NCBI GenBank assembly: GCA_947624565.1
Contig: CANQKX010000002.1
Coordinates: forward strand, 66,059-98,454
Length of the DNA stretch: 32,396 bases
DNA from: an uncultured Bacilli bacterium
GTDB lineage: Bacteria; Bacillota_I; Bacilli_A; RF39; UBA660
Direction: 5' to 3'
The notes beneath the pieces were generated by a model. The model did no database searches, was not told where the DNA came from, and saw nothing but the letters and a program-made list of their open reading frames with translations. Both the position numbers and the translations under genes were made by a program. Positions 17,406 through 25,016 of this stretch are shown piece by piece. The number at the start of each line of letters is the position of its first letter. The first letter of the stretch is position 1.

Positions 17406-17422
17406 AATGTCTTTCTTTTTTA
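17397..17422 (+). terminator. Terminator after yebC
   Basis: GAAGAC pairs with GTCTTT over a six-base loop, starting in the last codons, followed by TTTCTTTTTTATT. Confidence 0.6.
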
Positions 17423-17440
17423 TTATATTGATAAAACTTA

Positions 17441-17469
17441 TTTATAAAAAACTATTAATTTGATATAAT
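17441..17469 (+). promoter_or_regulatory. Promoter of the LdcB/VanY-type gene
   Basis: TGA-TATAAT (extended -10, TATAAT at 17464-17469) with TTTATA 17 bases upstream. Confidence 0.6.
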
Positions 17470-17495
17470 AAATTTAATGGTAGGAAGTGATTTCT

Positions 17496-18845
17496 ATGAA
17501 GAAAAAAAGAAAGAAGAAAAGAAGACTAAGAGTTGACAGAGTATTATTAGTTTTATTTATTTTAGTTTTATTTATTTTTCTTTTAAAATTTATTCCATAT
17601 GTATTTTATAATCAAAAAATATATAAAAAGATTGATTCTTCTAAAAACAATATAGTTGAAATAGATAAAAAATATAATAAATTAAAATTATATAATAAAA
17701 CTATCAATTTAATTAAGAAAAAAAATATAACTTTAATCATTAAAGATAAAAAATATAAAATAACACTACAAGCAAGTGAAATTAAAAAGAATATGAAAAT
17801 AAATATTAATACTTATAATAAGCGTATAAATTATGAAGGGTTTTCAAAAAACAAATCATATTTTATAGATTCAAGTTTATTAAAAAAAGTTAAAAATATT
17901 GAAATAACATTACCAAGATATTTGATAAAAAATAAAATAGTAGATATATATGCTGTAGTAAATGATAAAAAAATTGAAACAATAAAAAAAGGTTATAAAG
18001 TAAAAAATAACAGTATATCAATAGATTTAGACAAAAAATATACTAAATATTTTATAACATATGTAAAATTAAAAGATATAAAAGTAAGAGACATTACAGT
18101 AAACAAAGGTAGTAAAGTAAATTTAGCATTAGAATATATACCTAAAAATGCTACTATAAAAAATTATGAATATATTAAATTAGGTGAAATATTTATGTTA
18201 AATGAAAATAATGAGGTAATTGCAAAAAAAACTGGTAATGGAAAAATAACAATAAGACATACTGTTAGTAATATACAAAAAACTATAAATGTTAAAGTAA
18301 CAAATAATAAAATTAAAAAGATAGATGGTATAACATATGTCGATGATATATTAATCGTAAATAAGACATATTCACTTCCAAAAGATTATGATCCAGGAAA
18401 ACTAAATGATGATGCACTTAATGCATTTTATGATATGAGAGAAGATGCATCTAAAGATGATATTACATTATGGATTGCATCTGGATATAGATCATATAAT
18501 ACTCAAAATGATTTATATAATTCATATGTTGAAAAAGATGGGCAAAAAAAAGCAGATACATATTCAGCAAGAGCAGGTTATTCTGAGCATCAAACAGGAC
18601 TAGCAATGGATTTAAATATAGTTGATTCATCATTTGAAGGTACTAAAGAGGCTATATGGATAGAAAAAAATTGTTATAAATATGGTTTTATTATTAGATA
18701 TCCAAAAGAAAAAGAAGATATAACAGGTTATAAATACGAACCATGGCATATTAGATACCTTGGTAAAAAACTTGCTAAAAAAATATATGATAGTGGATTA
18801 ACATTAGAAGAATATCTTTCTATAGATTCAAAGTATAGCAACTAA
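17496..18845 (+). CDS. Membrane-anchored D,D/L,D-carboxypeptidase, VanY/LdcB family
   Basis: A 449-residue peptidase that should trim the terminal D-amino acid from peptidoglycan stem peptides outside the membrane. A very basic N-terminus (1-13) precedes one span (about 15-37). A beta-rich region of about 240 residues follows; its end (200-268) looks like a BIG2-type Ig fold. The catalytic VanY domain fills ~290-445: SGYRSYNTQ (329-337), SEHQTGLAMD (363-372) with zinc ligands H365 and D372, and EPWHIRY (415-421) with H418. An in-frame GTG at 17487 lies within the GGAAGTGAT ribosome binding site, so the ATG at 17496 is chosen. D,D versus L,D specificity cannot be read from the sequence. Confidence 0.88.
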   Translation: MKKKRKKKRRLRVDRVLLVLFILVLFIFLLKFIPYVFYNQKIYKKIDSSKNNIVEIDKKYNKLKLYNKTINLIKKKNITLIIKDKKYKITLQASEIKKNMKININTYNKRINYEGFSKNKSYFIDSSLLKKVKNIEITLPRYLIKNKIVDIYAVVNDKKIETIKKGYKVKNNSISIDLDKKYTKYFITYVKLKDIKVRDITVNKGSKVNLALEYIPKNATIKNYEYIKLGEIFMLNENNEVIAKKTGNGKITIRHTVSNIQKTINVKVTNNKIKKIDGITYVDDILIVNKTYSLPKDYDPGKLNDDALNAFYDMREDASKDDITLWIASGYRSYNTQNDLYNSYVEKDGQKKADTYSARAGYSEHQTGLAMDLNIVDSSFEGTKEAIWIEKNCYKYGFIIRYPKEKEDITGYKYEPWHIRYLGKKLAKKIYDSGLTLEEYLSIDSKYSN

Positions 18846-18898
18846 AAAAATATTACTGTAAAATTAATAATTGTATATGTATAATGGTGTAAATTGTA

Positions 18899-18928
18899 TT
18901 GACAAAAGCCAAATATGAGTAATAAAAT
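18899..18928 (+). promoter_or_regulatory. Promoter of the pyrophosphatase gene
   Basis: A consensus TTGACA (18899-18904) and TAAAAT (18923-18928) are 18 bases apart, upstream of a GGAAGTGA ribosome binding site. A separate TATAAT at 18880-18885 has no good -35. Confidence 0.65.
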
Positions 18929-18951
18929 ATTAGTGTTTAGGAAGTGACAAA

Positions 18952-20571
18952 ATGCAGAAAATATATATTTTTGGACATCAAAATCCAGATACAGATTCAG
19001 TAACATCATCAATAAGTTTAGCATATTTGAAAAATAAACTTGGAATGAATTGTGAAGCAAGAGTTTTAGGACATGTAAATAAAGAGACAAAATTTGTACT
19101 TAATTATTTTAATCAAAAAGAGCCAAAATATTTAAATGATGTAAAATTACAACTTAAAGATGTAGAATACCATAAAGGCTTATATATAGATGAAAATGAA
19201 TCTATAATTAATGTATACAATTATTTAAATGAAAAAAATGTAACAGGTACACCTGTAGTTGAAGATGGTAATAAATATAAAGGAATTATAACTGTAAAAG
19301 ATATTACAAAAGAACTAATGATGGGAGATTTTAATAAACTCGATGCATTTTATGATAATATTTTATCTTGTATAGATGGAGAAGAAATACTTAAATTTGA
19401 TGATAGAATAGAAGGTAATATATTAGTCGCATCATATAGAAGTACTACATTTTTAAATAGCATAAATTTATCTAAAGATAATATATTAATTGTAGGAGAT
19501 AGACATAGTATTATAGAAGATGCTGTAAATAGTAAGATAAAATTGCTTATATTAACAGGTAATGGTGAAATAAAGCAAGAACATTTAAAGATTGCACAAA
19601 AAAATAAAGTTAATATTATAAGAACTTATAAAGATTCATATCATACATCAAAATTAATTAATCTTGCTAATTCTGTGAAATCATTATTAAAAGATGATGA
19701 GACATCAATAATATTTAGGGAAAATGATTATTATACTGATTTTATTGAATCTTCTAGAAAATTAAAACATAATAACTATCCTATATTAAATAATAAAAAT
19801 GAGTGCTTAGGATTAATTAGAATAACTGAAATTTTAAAGAAAAATAATAAACAAGTAATGTTAGTAGATCACCAAGAAAAAGAACAAAGTGTAATAGGTT
19901 TAGATGAAGCAGATATACTTGAAATTGTAGATCATCATAAGATAGGTAATATTAATACAAATAACCCAATTAATTTTAGAAATATGACAGTTGGTAGCAC
20001 GAATACAATTTTATATTTTATGTATGATGAAAGTAATATAAAAATACCAAAAGATATTGCTGGAATAATGCTTTCTGGTATTTTATCAGATACATTATGC
20101 CTTCAAAGTCCAACTACTACATCTTTAGATAAAAAAGTTGTAGAAAATTTATCAAAAATTGCTGAAGTTGATTATAAGAAATATGCAAATGAAATGTTTA
20201 AAGCGGGTACTTCACTTGAAGGCTTAACAAAAGAAGAAGTAATAAAAAGTGATTTTAAATCATTTCCTATTGGTGATGAAAAAATTGCAATAGGACAAGT
20301 ATTTACATTAGATGTAGATAGAATATTTAATGAACTTGATTTATATTTAGAAAAATTAGAAGAGATAAATAATAAAGAAGGTTATAAATTTATTATATTA
20401 GTAATTACTGATATATTAAAAAATGGTTCTTATTTAATATTTACAAATGAAGCAAAAAAAGTACTTGAAAATGTATATTCAGTAAAAGATATAAAACAAA
20501 CATATTTCGTAGATGGATTAGTATCTAGAAAAAAACAAATTTTGCCAGCAATACTTGATAATATTAATTGA
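18952..20571 (+). CDS. ppaC: Mn-dependent inorganic pyrophosphatase with CBS and DRTGG inserts
   Basis: A family II (DHH-type) pyrophosphatase that hydrolyses PPi to phosphate in the cytoplasm. The catalytic half-domain is split: GHQNPDTDS (8-16) opens the DHH domain, then a regulatory insert of roughly 240 residues carries one CBS motif (about 70-130), a DRTGG-like domain (about 150-245) and a second CBS motif (about 245-300). DHH resumes with VDHQEKEQS (~305) and the VDHH metal motif (~325), and the DHHA2 domain closes the protein. CBS pyrophosphatases of Firmicutes are controlled by adenine nucleotides (AMP/ADP inhibit, ATP activates); the same is expected here from the architecture. It has its own TTGACA promoter. 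Confidence 0.93.
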   Translation: MQKIYIFGHQNPDTDSVTSSISLAYLKNKLGMNCEARVLGHVNKETKFVLNYFNQKEPKYLNDVKLQLKDVEYHKGLYIDENESIINVYNYLNEKNVTGTPVVEDGNKYKGIITVKDITKELMMGDFNKLDAFYDNILSCIDGEEILKFDDRIEGNILVASYRSTTFLNSINLSKDNILIVGDRHSIIEDAVNSKIKLLILTGNGEIKQEHLKIAQKNKVNIIRTYKDSYHTSKLINLANSVKSLLKDDETSIIFRENDYYTDFIESSRKLKHNNYPILNNKNECLGLIRITEILKKNNKQVMLVDHQEKEQSVIGLDEADILEIVDHHKIGNINTNNPINFRNMTVGSTNTILYFMYDESNIKIPKDIAGIMLSGILSDTLCLQSPTTTSLDKKVVENLSKIAEVDYKKYANEMFKAGTSLEGLTKEEVIKSDFKSFPIGDEKIAIGQVFTLDVDRIFNELDLYLEKLEEINNKEGYKFIILVITDILKNGSYLIFTNEAKKVLENVYSVKDIKQTYFVDGLVSRKKQILPAILDNIN

Positions 20572-20596
20572 AATATTAATAATTATATTGTAGAAT
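20568..20596 (+). promoter_or_regulatory. Promoter of frr
   Basis: TTGAAA (20568-20573) and TAGAAT (20591-20596) are 17 bases apart. The -35 starts in the stop codon region of the pyrophosphatase gene. Confidence 0.6.
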
Positions 20597-20621
20597 ATTT
20601 ATAAAAGAAAGGATGAGTTTT

Positions 20622-21164
20622 ATGGATGATATTTTATTACAAGTAGAAGAAAAAATGGAAAAGACTATGGAAAATTTAAATGTTAGGTTATCTAATATAA
20701 GAGCGGGTAGAGCAAATCCAGCAATATTAGATGGAGTAAAAGTTAATTATTATGGTTCATTAACTCCACTTAATCAGTTAGCAACTATATCAGTTCCAGA
20801 AGCAAGGAAACTACAAATTAAGGCTTTTGACAAATCTTGTTTAAGTGATATAGAAAAAGCAATATATGAAGCAGATTTAGGATTAACACCAAATAATACA
20901 GGAGAATTAATTTTTATAAATATTCCAGAACTTACAGAAGACAGAAGAAAAGAATTTGTTAAACAAGCAAAGGCACTTGCAGAAGAAGCAAAAATAGCAC
21001 TTAGGAATATAAGACAAGATGCGAATAATGCAGTTAAAAAATTAGAAATAAATGACGATGAAGAAAAATCATTAATGCAAGATGTACAAGAATTGATAAA
21101 TAATTATAATAAAAAAGTAGACGATAGATTAAAAGAAAAAGAACAAGAATTAATGACAATTTAA
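20622..21164 (+). CDS. frr: Ribosome recycling factor
   Basis: Frr acts with EF-G to split post-termination ribosomes. The RAGRANP motif (27-33), the SVPEARKLQI segment and the NIRQDANN helix region identify it, and at 180 residues it has the usual length. An ATG at 20613 is in frame, but the AAAGG site touches it. From the ATG at 20622 the site is well spaced and the N-terminal helix (MDDILLQVEEKMEKTME) aligns with the family start, so I take 20622. In most Firmicutes frr follows tsf and pyrH and precedes uppS; here it stands alone between a pyrophosphatase and a hypothetical gene. Confidence 0.96.
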   Translation: MDDILLQVEEKMEKTMENLNVRLSNIRAGRANPAILDGVKVNYYGSLTPLNQLATISVPEARKLQIKAFDKSCLSDIEKAIYEADLGLTPNNTGELIFINIPELTEDRRKEFVKQAKALAEEAKIALRNIRQDANNAVKKLEINDDEEKSLMQDVQELINNYNKKVDDRLKEKEQELMTI

Positions 21165-21180
21165 TTAATATGAGGTTTAT

Positions 21181-21882
21181 ATGAAAAAAAATATTAGATT
21201 TTGTATAATGATCTTTGTAATATTAATATTATTTTTAGTTATATTCATATTTGCTAGAAATATGTCTTTAAATAATTATCTAAATAAAACTATTGAATAC
21301 TCACCTAAAATAAATTATTCAACAAGTATAATTCTTAATATTAAAGATTTAAATAATAGTTCTAAAATAGAATATAATGTATCAAAATTTTCTCATATAC
21401 GAAAAATTAAAATAGATAATTATCAGAATAATAAACTTATTAATAATATTGAAAAATATATAGTAACTAATGGAAATAAAAAAGGAACTTATATTTATGA
21501 TAATAGCGAATATAAAAAAGTAAACAATATTAAAGAAGATTTTGTTGTTAATTATGAACTAATAAAGAAAAATATAAAATCTATAAAAAAAGTAGAAAAT
21601 GTTGTTATTAATAATATTAGTTATAAGAAGTATATAGTAAAAATGAAAGCATACGATGCTTATAATATAATATATAAAGATGAGATATTAAAAAAAGAGG
21701 ATTTAAATAAAATTATAGACGTACAAATATATATTGATAAATCAAATAATTTTGTTTATAAAATAAAATATGATATACAAAATTTAAATAATGCAGATGA
21801 AAAAAATATTATTTTGAATTATGATGCTGAAATAACAAATACTAATATAAATAATTATAATGAAATTAAATTACCTTTTTAA
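21181..21882 (+). CDS. Hypothetical exported or membrane-anchored protein
   Basis: A 233-residue protein with an N-terminal span (about 6-26) without a lipobox, so probably membrane-anchored and outward facing. The rest is Asn/Lys/Ile-rich with alternating short beta strands, resembling beta-sandwich or LolA/LppX-like surface proteins in general shape only; I recognise no family. It starts 16 bases after frr with GAGGT before the ATG, so it may be co-transcribed with frr, and it ends in a strong terminator. Function unknown. Confidence 0.65.
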   Translation: MKKNIRFCIMIFVILILFLVIFIFARNMSLNNYLNKTIEYSPKINYSTSIILNIKDLNNSSKIEYNVSKFSHIRKIKIDNYQNNKLINNIEKYIVTNGNKKGTYIYDNSEYKKVNNIKEDFVVNYELIKKNIKSIKKVENVVINNISYKKYIVKMKAYDAYNIIYKDEILKKEDLNKIIDVQIYIDKSNNFVYKIKYDIQNLNNADEKNIILNYDAEITNTNINNYNEIKLPF

Positions 21883-21914
21883 AAAAAAGTGCATTTTATA
21901 GGCACTTTTTTTAT
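21882..21914 (+). terminator. Strong terminator after the frr unit
   Basis: A-run plus GTGC pairs with GCAC plus T-run around a nine-base loop (stem about 11 bp), followed by TTTTTTTATTTTTT. Confidence 0.85.
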
Positions 21915-21948
21915 TTTTTATCATAAATTAAAGTAGAGGAGTGATAAA

Positions 21949-22479
21949 ATGTCTAATTACAAAGAAATTGTAACTAAAGCTGTTATTGGTAAAGGTAAAA
22001 AATATTTCAAAAATAAATATAATGTAACTAGTGAAGTAACACCATCAACAATATTAGGATGTTGGATTATAAATAATAAATTCAAAGGGTATGTTCAGGG
22101 TGATGATGTTGTAGTAGATGGATCATTCGATATTAATATTTGGTATTCATATGATAATGATTCAAAAACAAATGTTATAAATGATACAATAAAATATAAT
22201 GAAGTTATAAATGTTAAAACAAAATTAGATGTTGATTTTAATGATTCTGAAATAATTGTAAGAGCATTAAAACAACCAACATGTAGTAATGTTCAAATAA
22301 ATGGTAATACAATTGATTTTGATATAGAAAAAGAACTTGGTATTGAAATAGTTGGAGATACAAAAGTTAAAATAATGATAGAAGAAGATGAAGATAAATG
22401 GGAAGTATTTGATGATACAGTTACAGAAGAAGTAGAAGAAGAAATTGATAATGAAGTTAATGAAGACTTTTTACAATAA
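21949..22479 (+). CDS. cotE: CotE-family outer spore coat morphogenetic protein
   Basis: The 176-residue protein aligns by eye along its length with Bacillus subtilis CotE, which organises the outer spore coat on the mother-cell side. Matching blocks include EIVTKAVIGKGKK (6-18, against EIITKAVVAKGRK), PSTILGCWIINNK (32-44, against PSSILGGWIINHK), NIWYSY (63-68), a SKT-x-V segment (72-76), KQPTC (104-108) and VVGDTKV-like IVGDTKV (134-140). The C-terminus is very acidic and ends in EDFLQ, like the acidic CotE tail. AGAGGAGTGAT precedes the ATG. It is monocistronic between two terminators. Its presence implies sporulation or a retained coat-like scaffold. Confidence 0.88.
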   Translation: MSNYKEIVTKAVIGKGKKYFKNKYNVTSEVTPSTILGCWIINNKFKGYVQGDDVVVDGSFDINIWYSYDNDSKTNVINDTIKYNEVINVKTKLDVDFNDSEIIVRALKQPTCSNVQINGNTIDFDIEKELGIEIVGDTKVKIMIEEDEDKWEVFDDTVTEEVEEEIDNEVNEDFLQ

Positions 22480-22494
22480 AGGTCTTTTTTTTTA
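22463..22494 (+). terminator. Terminator after the cotE-like gene
   Basis: AAGACTTTT pairs with AAAGGTCTT (one G-T pair) around a short loop, followed by nine T. The stem overlaps the last codons. Confidence 0.75.
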
Positions 22495-22503
22495 TAAAAA
22501 TAA

Positions 22504-22532
22504 TTGAAATAATTTATTATAAATAGTATAAT
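22504..22532 (+). promoter_or_regulatory. Promoter of the lipoprotein gene
   Basis: TTGAAA (22504-22509) and TATAAT (22527-22532) with an ideal 17-base spacer. Confidence 0.75.
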
Positions 22533-22576
22533 TAAATAAAGAATTAAATAATAATAGAAAAAGGAGAAGTGGTTAA

Positions 22577-23053
22577 ATGAAAAAAATATTAATAGGAATT
22601 ATGGTATTTGCTAGTGTTTTTTTACTAGTTGGATGTGATAGTAAAGAAGAAAAAATAGAAGAAAAAAATGAATATATTAATGATTTAGTAGAAGAATCAG
22701 TAAAAAATGGGTATGAAGTAGAAACATTGCAAGAGTTAGATTCAAATATATTGATGACATCACTTGGATTAGATGCAGATGAAGTAGAAGAATATATTGG
22801 AAAAATACCAGTATATAATAATCCAGTAGGTACAATGTATATTGCTATAAAACCTAAAAAAGGTTCAGAAAAAAGAGTAAAGAAGATATTAGATTTATAT
22901 GTTAACACTTTAGAATTAAAATTAAGTGAAAATGAAGATGAACTAAAAAAAATAAAAGATAAAACTAAACAAGAATATAAGGGATATTATATATATGTTT
23001 CAGGTAGTGAAAAAGATACCATTTTAAAAATATTAAAAGATAATATAAAATAA
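22577..23053 (+). CDS. Lipoprotein, DUF4358-like
   Basis: A 158-residue protein with a classic lipoprotein signal: Lys-Lys, a hydrophobic core and lipobox LVGC with C20 as the lipidation site. A very acidic/Lys linker (21-35) leads to a domain of about 120 residues with the pattern of DUF4358 lipoproteins of Clostridia and Bacilli: a mid-domain VGTMYIAIKPKKGS segment (about 75-90), a helix with Arg/Lys that pairs with the membrane side, and a GYYIYVSG strand near the end. The role of this family is unknown. AAAAAGGAGAAG lies upstream of the ATG. Lipobox confidence is high, DUF assignment moderate. Confidence 0.72.
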   Translation: MKKILIGIMVFASVFLLVGCDSKEEKIEEKNEYINDLVEESVKNGYEVETLQELDSNILMTSLGLDADEVEEYIGKIPVYNNPVGTMYIAIKPKKGSEKRVKKILDLYVNTLELKLSENEDELKKIKDKTKQEYKGYYIYVSGSEKDTILKILKDNIK

Positions 23054-23058
23054 TTAAA

Positions 23059-23085
23059 AAGTGTCAACAAAAACAGTTGACACTT
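23059..23085. repeat. 10-bp inverted repeat before rpsP
   Basis: AAGTGTCAAC-N7-GTTGACACTT is perfect over 10 bp per arm and sits five bases after the lipoprotein stop. The right arm supplies the TTGACA -35 of the rpsP promoter. The T-run after it is weak (ATTACTTTTTAT), so it may be a terminator, an operator or both. Confidence 0.6.
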
Positions 23086-23105
23086 ATTACTTTTTATAGT
23101 ATTAT
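23077..23105 (+). promoter_or_regulatory. Promoter of rpsP-khpA
   Basis: A consensus TTGACA (23077-23082) and TATTAT (23100-23105) are 17 bases apart; TATAAT (23103-23108) overlaps the -10 with a 20-base spacer. Confidence 0.65.
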
Positions 23106-23140
23106 AATTGTAACATTTATTGAAAAGGAGGAACAATATT

Positions 23141-23407
23141 ATGGCAGTTAAAATTAGATTAAAAAGAATGGGTGCTAAAAAAAGACCTTTTTATAGAGTT
23201 GTAGTTGCTGATTCTAGAAGCCCAAGAGATGGAAAAGTTATTGATACAATAGGTCATTATAATCCATTAGATGGTAAAATTGAAATAAAAGAAGATGCTG
23301 CATTAAAATGGTTAAAACAAGGTGCACAACCAACTGATACAGCAAAAGATATATTATCTAAATCAGGTATTATGACTAAATTTCATGAAGAAAAAAGAGG
23401 TAAATAA
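23141..23407 (+). CDS. rpsP: 30S ribosomal protein S16
   Basis: S16 is a primary assembly protein of the 30S subunit. The 88-residue product [14 protein letters not shown]...KRGK has the complete fold, with [17 protein letters not shown] (about 15-31) and IGHYNPL. An upstream in-frame start at 23120 is rejected because AAAGGAGG lies eight bases before the ATG at 23141. khpA follows two bases later. In most Firmicutes rpsP lies in ffh-rpsP-khpA-rimM-trmD-rplS; here only the rpsP-khpA pair is kept. Confidence 0.98.
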   Translation: MAVKIRLKRMGAKKRPFYRVVVADSRSPRDGKVIDTIGHYNPLDGKIEIKEDAALKWLKQGAQPTDTAKDILSKSGIMTKFHEEKRGK

Positions 23408-23409
23408 AT

Positions 23410-23652
23410 ATGTCTTTAGTTGAGTTAACACAAATGATAATAAATTCTTTAGTAAAAGATCCAGAATCAGTATCTATTAAAGAATTTGAAACTGATAATG
23501 AAGTTTTAATTGAAGTAATTGTAAAAGAAGATGAAATGGGTTCATTAATTGGAAAAGATGGAAAAATTGCTAATTCTATTAGAACAATAGTTCAAGCAAG
23601 TTCATATTTAAAAGATAATAAAAGAGTAAAAATTAATATAAATTCTATATAA
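23410..23652 (+). CDS. khpA: KH-domain RNA-binding protein KhpA
   Basis: An 80-residue single KH domain (YlqC/KhpA). The nucleic-acid-binding GKDG loop (53-56, in LIGKDGKIA) is intact and followed by the conserved helix SIRTIVQA. KhpA binds RNA as a dimer or with KhpB and affects cell division and envelope gene expression in streptococci and other Firmicutes. It lies two bases after rpsP and ends in a terminator, so the usual rimM-trmD-rplS continuation is missing. Confidence 0.93.
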   Translation: MSLVELTQMIINSLVKDPESVSIKEFETDNEVLIEVIVKEDEMGSLIGKDGKIANSIRTIVQASSYLKDNKRVKININSI

Positions 23653-23672
23653 GAAATCAATGATTTCTTTTT
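23651..23672 (+). terminator. Terminator after khpA
   Basis: AAGAAAT/ATTTCTT with a CAATG loop, followed by TTTTTTTATT; it starts at the stop codon. Confidence 0.75.
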
Positions 23673-23708
23673 TTATTAAATTATTACTTTTATAATAATA
23701 TGAAAAAA

Positions 23709-23737
23709 TTGACAAAATAAGTCAAATGTTATATACT
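23709..23737 (+). promoter_or_regulatory. Consensus promoter with inverted repeat over the -35
   Basis: TTGACA (23709-23714) and TATACT (23732-23737) are 17 bases apart. The -35 is the left arm of TTGAC-N7-GTCAA (23709-23725), which could be an operator. Confidence 0.7.
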
Positions 23738-23764
23738 ATTTGCCATTGAAAGAGGGGTATTTTT

Positions 23765-24955
23765 ATGGAAAAGATATTTACGATGGGTCAATATGAAGAA
23801 ATCATAGAAAAAATAAGTACTTCAGTAGAATATTATAATAAAGTTTATCAAAATGGTAATATTTATACATTATATTTGGCAAATGGGGACAAAATACGTT
23901 ATTCAATTGATAAAAATAAAATAGCTCATTTACTTGGTGTAAATTTAGACTATTTAGTTAATTGTGGTATATTAAGAAAAGGTAATTCAAAAGAATTATT
24001 AGATAAATTTATAAGAGATGGTTTTTCAATGTATAGTAAATTTAATAGTCAAATATTAAACTTTTCTAATTTTTTTTCATATCATATTGAAGATAAGTTA
24101 GATGTATTTAAAGAACAATTAAAAATACCATATCCTAATAATATTTATTTCATTTGTAAGTATGATAAAACAAAAAATTATGATACAGGTGAAATTGATG
24201 GATATACAGCAGATTATTATATTGTAAGAAAACTAAGGAATGAAGATTTAATTTTGCTTGGTCTTGTAAAAAATGATAACAACAATAATTATTCAGTTCA
24301 AACAAGTAGAGTAATTAAAAAAAGTCCTGAACAATTAGAAGAATTAACTAAGTTTTTATCTAAACAGGAAGTAACATATGCGACAAATTTATATTTAGAA
24401 AACTATGATAGAGAAATTAGTACACAACAAAATTTATTTTTAGATGAAAAAAGAGAATATTTAGAAACAATAGTTAATATTTGTAAAAAAACAGGTGCAA
24501 AACCTAATACAACTAAAGCTCATTTGTATGATATTAATGGTTACGTGAATATTAAAAATAAAATTAATAATAAAAAATTAATATTATCTCAATTAACCGA
24601 TGCACTTAATCAAAATAATGTATTTGCTATATCTGATATTTTATTAGATGAAGATTTAAGTTCTTCGTTAGATGAAGAAACAAAAGAACTAGTAAAAAAA
24701 TGTAATGATTTAATATGTAGTTTTAATCCGGATAGTTCAAATAGTAATCAATCATATTCAAAATTAGAAGAGGAAAAAATAAAATTAGAAGAACAAAATA
24801 AGGATTATGATGAAAAAATAAAAAAACTAGAAGAGGAAAATAAAAAATTACAACAACAAAGAGAAGAACTTTTACAATATAAACAGGCATATGAAGAATT
24901 TACTTCTAAAATATATGAGTTAACTGAAAAAGAGAAAAATAGAGAAATAAAATAA
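23765..24955 (+). CDS. Uncharacterised protein, possibly PBECR-like domain plus C-terminal coiled coil
   Basis: A 396-residue soluble protein. The N-terminal region (about 1-75) has the pattern YTLYLANGDKIRYSIDKNKIAHLLGVNLDYL, recalling the HLLG motif of PBECR4-type (barnase/EndoU/colicin/RelE-like) nuclease domains known from phage and toxin settings. That match is from memory and weak. A middle beta/alpha region (110-215) contains YIVRKL and LLGLVKND; a third part (about 230-315) is helical. The last ~65 residues (330-394) form a Glu/Lys/Gln heptad coiled coil, predicting oligomers. AGAGGGG lies before the ATG, a consensus promoter precedes it and a strong terminator follows. It may be a housekeeping protein of the lineage, a toxin-like nuclease or a regulator. 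Confidence 0.5.
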   Translation: MEKIFTMGQYEEIIEKISTSVEYYNKVYQNGNIYTLYLANGDKIRYSIDKNKIAHLLGVNLDYLVNCGILRKGNSKELLDKFIRDGFSMYSKFNSQILNFSNFFSYHIEDKLDVFKEQLKIPYPNNIYFICKYDKTKNYDTGEIDGYTADYYIVRKLRNEDLILLGLVKNDNNNNYSVQTSRVIKKSPEQLEELTKFLSKQEVTYATNLYLENYDREISTQQNLFLDEKREYLETIVNICKKTGAKPNTTKAHLYDINGYVNIKNKINNKKLILSQLTDALNQNNVFAISDILLDEDLSSSLDEETKELVKKCNDLICSFNPDSSNSNQSYSKLEEEKIKLEEQNKDYDEKIKKLEEENKKLQQQREELLQYKQAYEEFTSKIYELTEKEKNREIK

Positions 24956-24981
24956 GATTTATATATTAAATCTTATTTTTT
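24950..24981 (+). terminator. Strong terminator after the coiled-coil gene
   Basis: A perfect 12-bp stem, AAATAAGATTTA/TAAATCTTATTT, with a five-base loop and further T residues. It starts in the last codons. Confidence 0.8.
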
Positions 24982-24983
24982 AA

Positions 24984-24992
24984 TGGTATAAT
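24984..24992 (+). promoter_or_regulatory. Extended -10 promoter of nifJ
   Basis: TGG-TATAAT (TATAAT at 24987-24992). No good -35 is visible because the terminator stem occupies that place. Transcript start would be about 15-20 bases before the ATG. Confidence 0.55.
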
Positions 24993-25016
24993 TATTATGT
25001 TAGGATTGTGATAAAT

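Noticed and set aside
22573-22908. 111-codon minus-strand frame opposite the lipoprotein gene
   Set aside because: The + strand has a lipobox, a consensus promoter and a good start; the reverse frame is a shadow.
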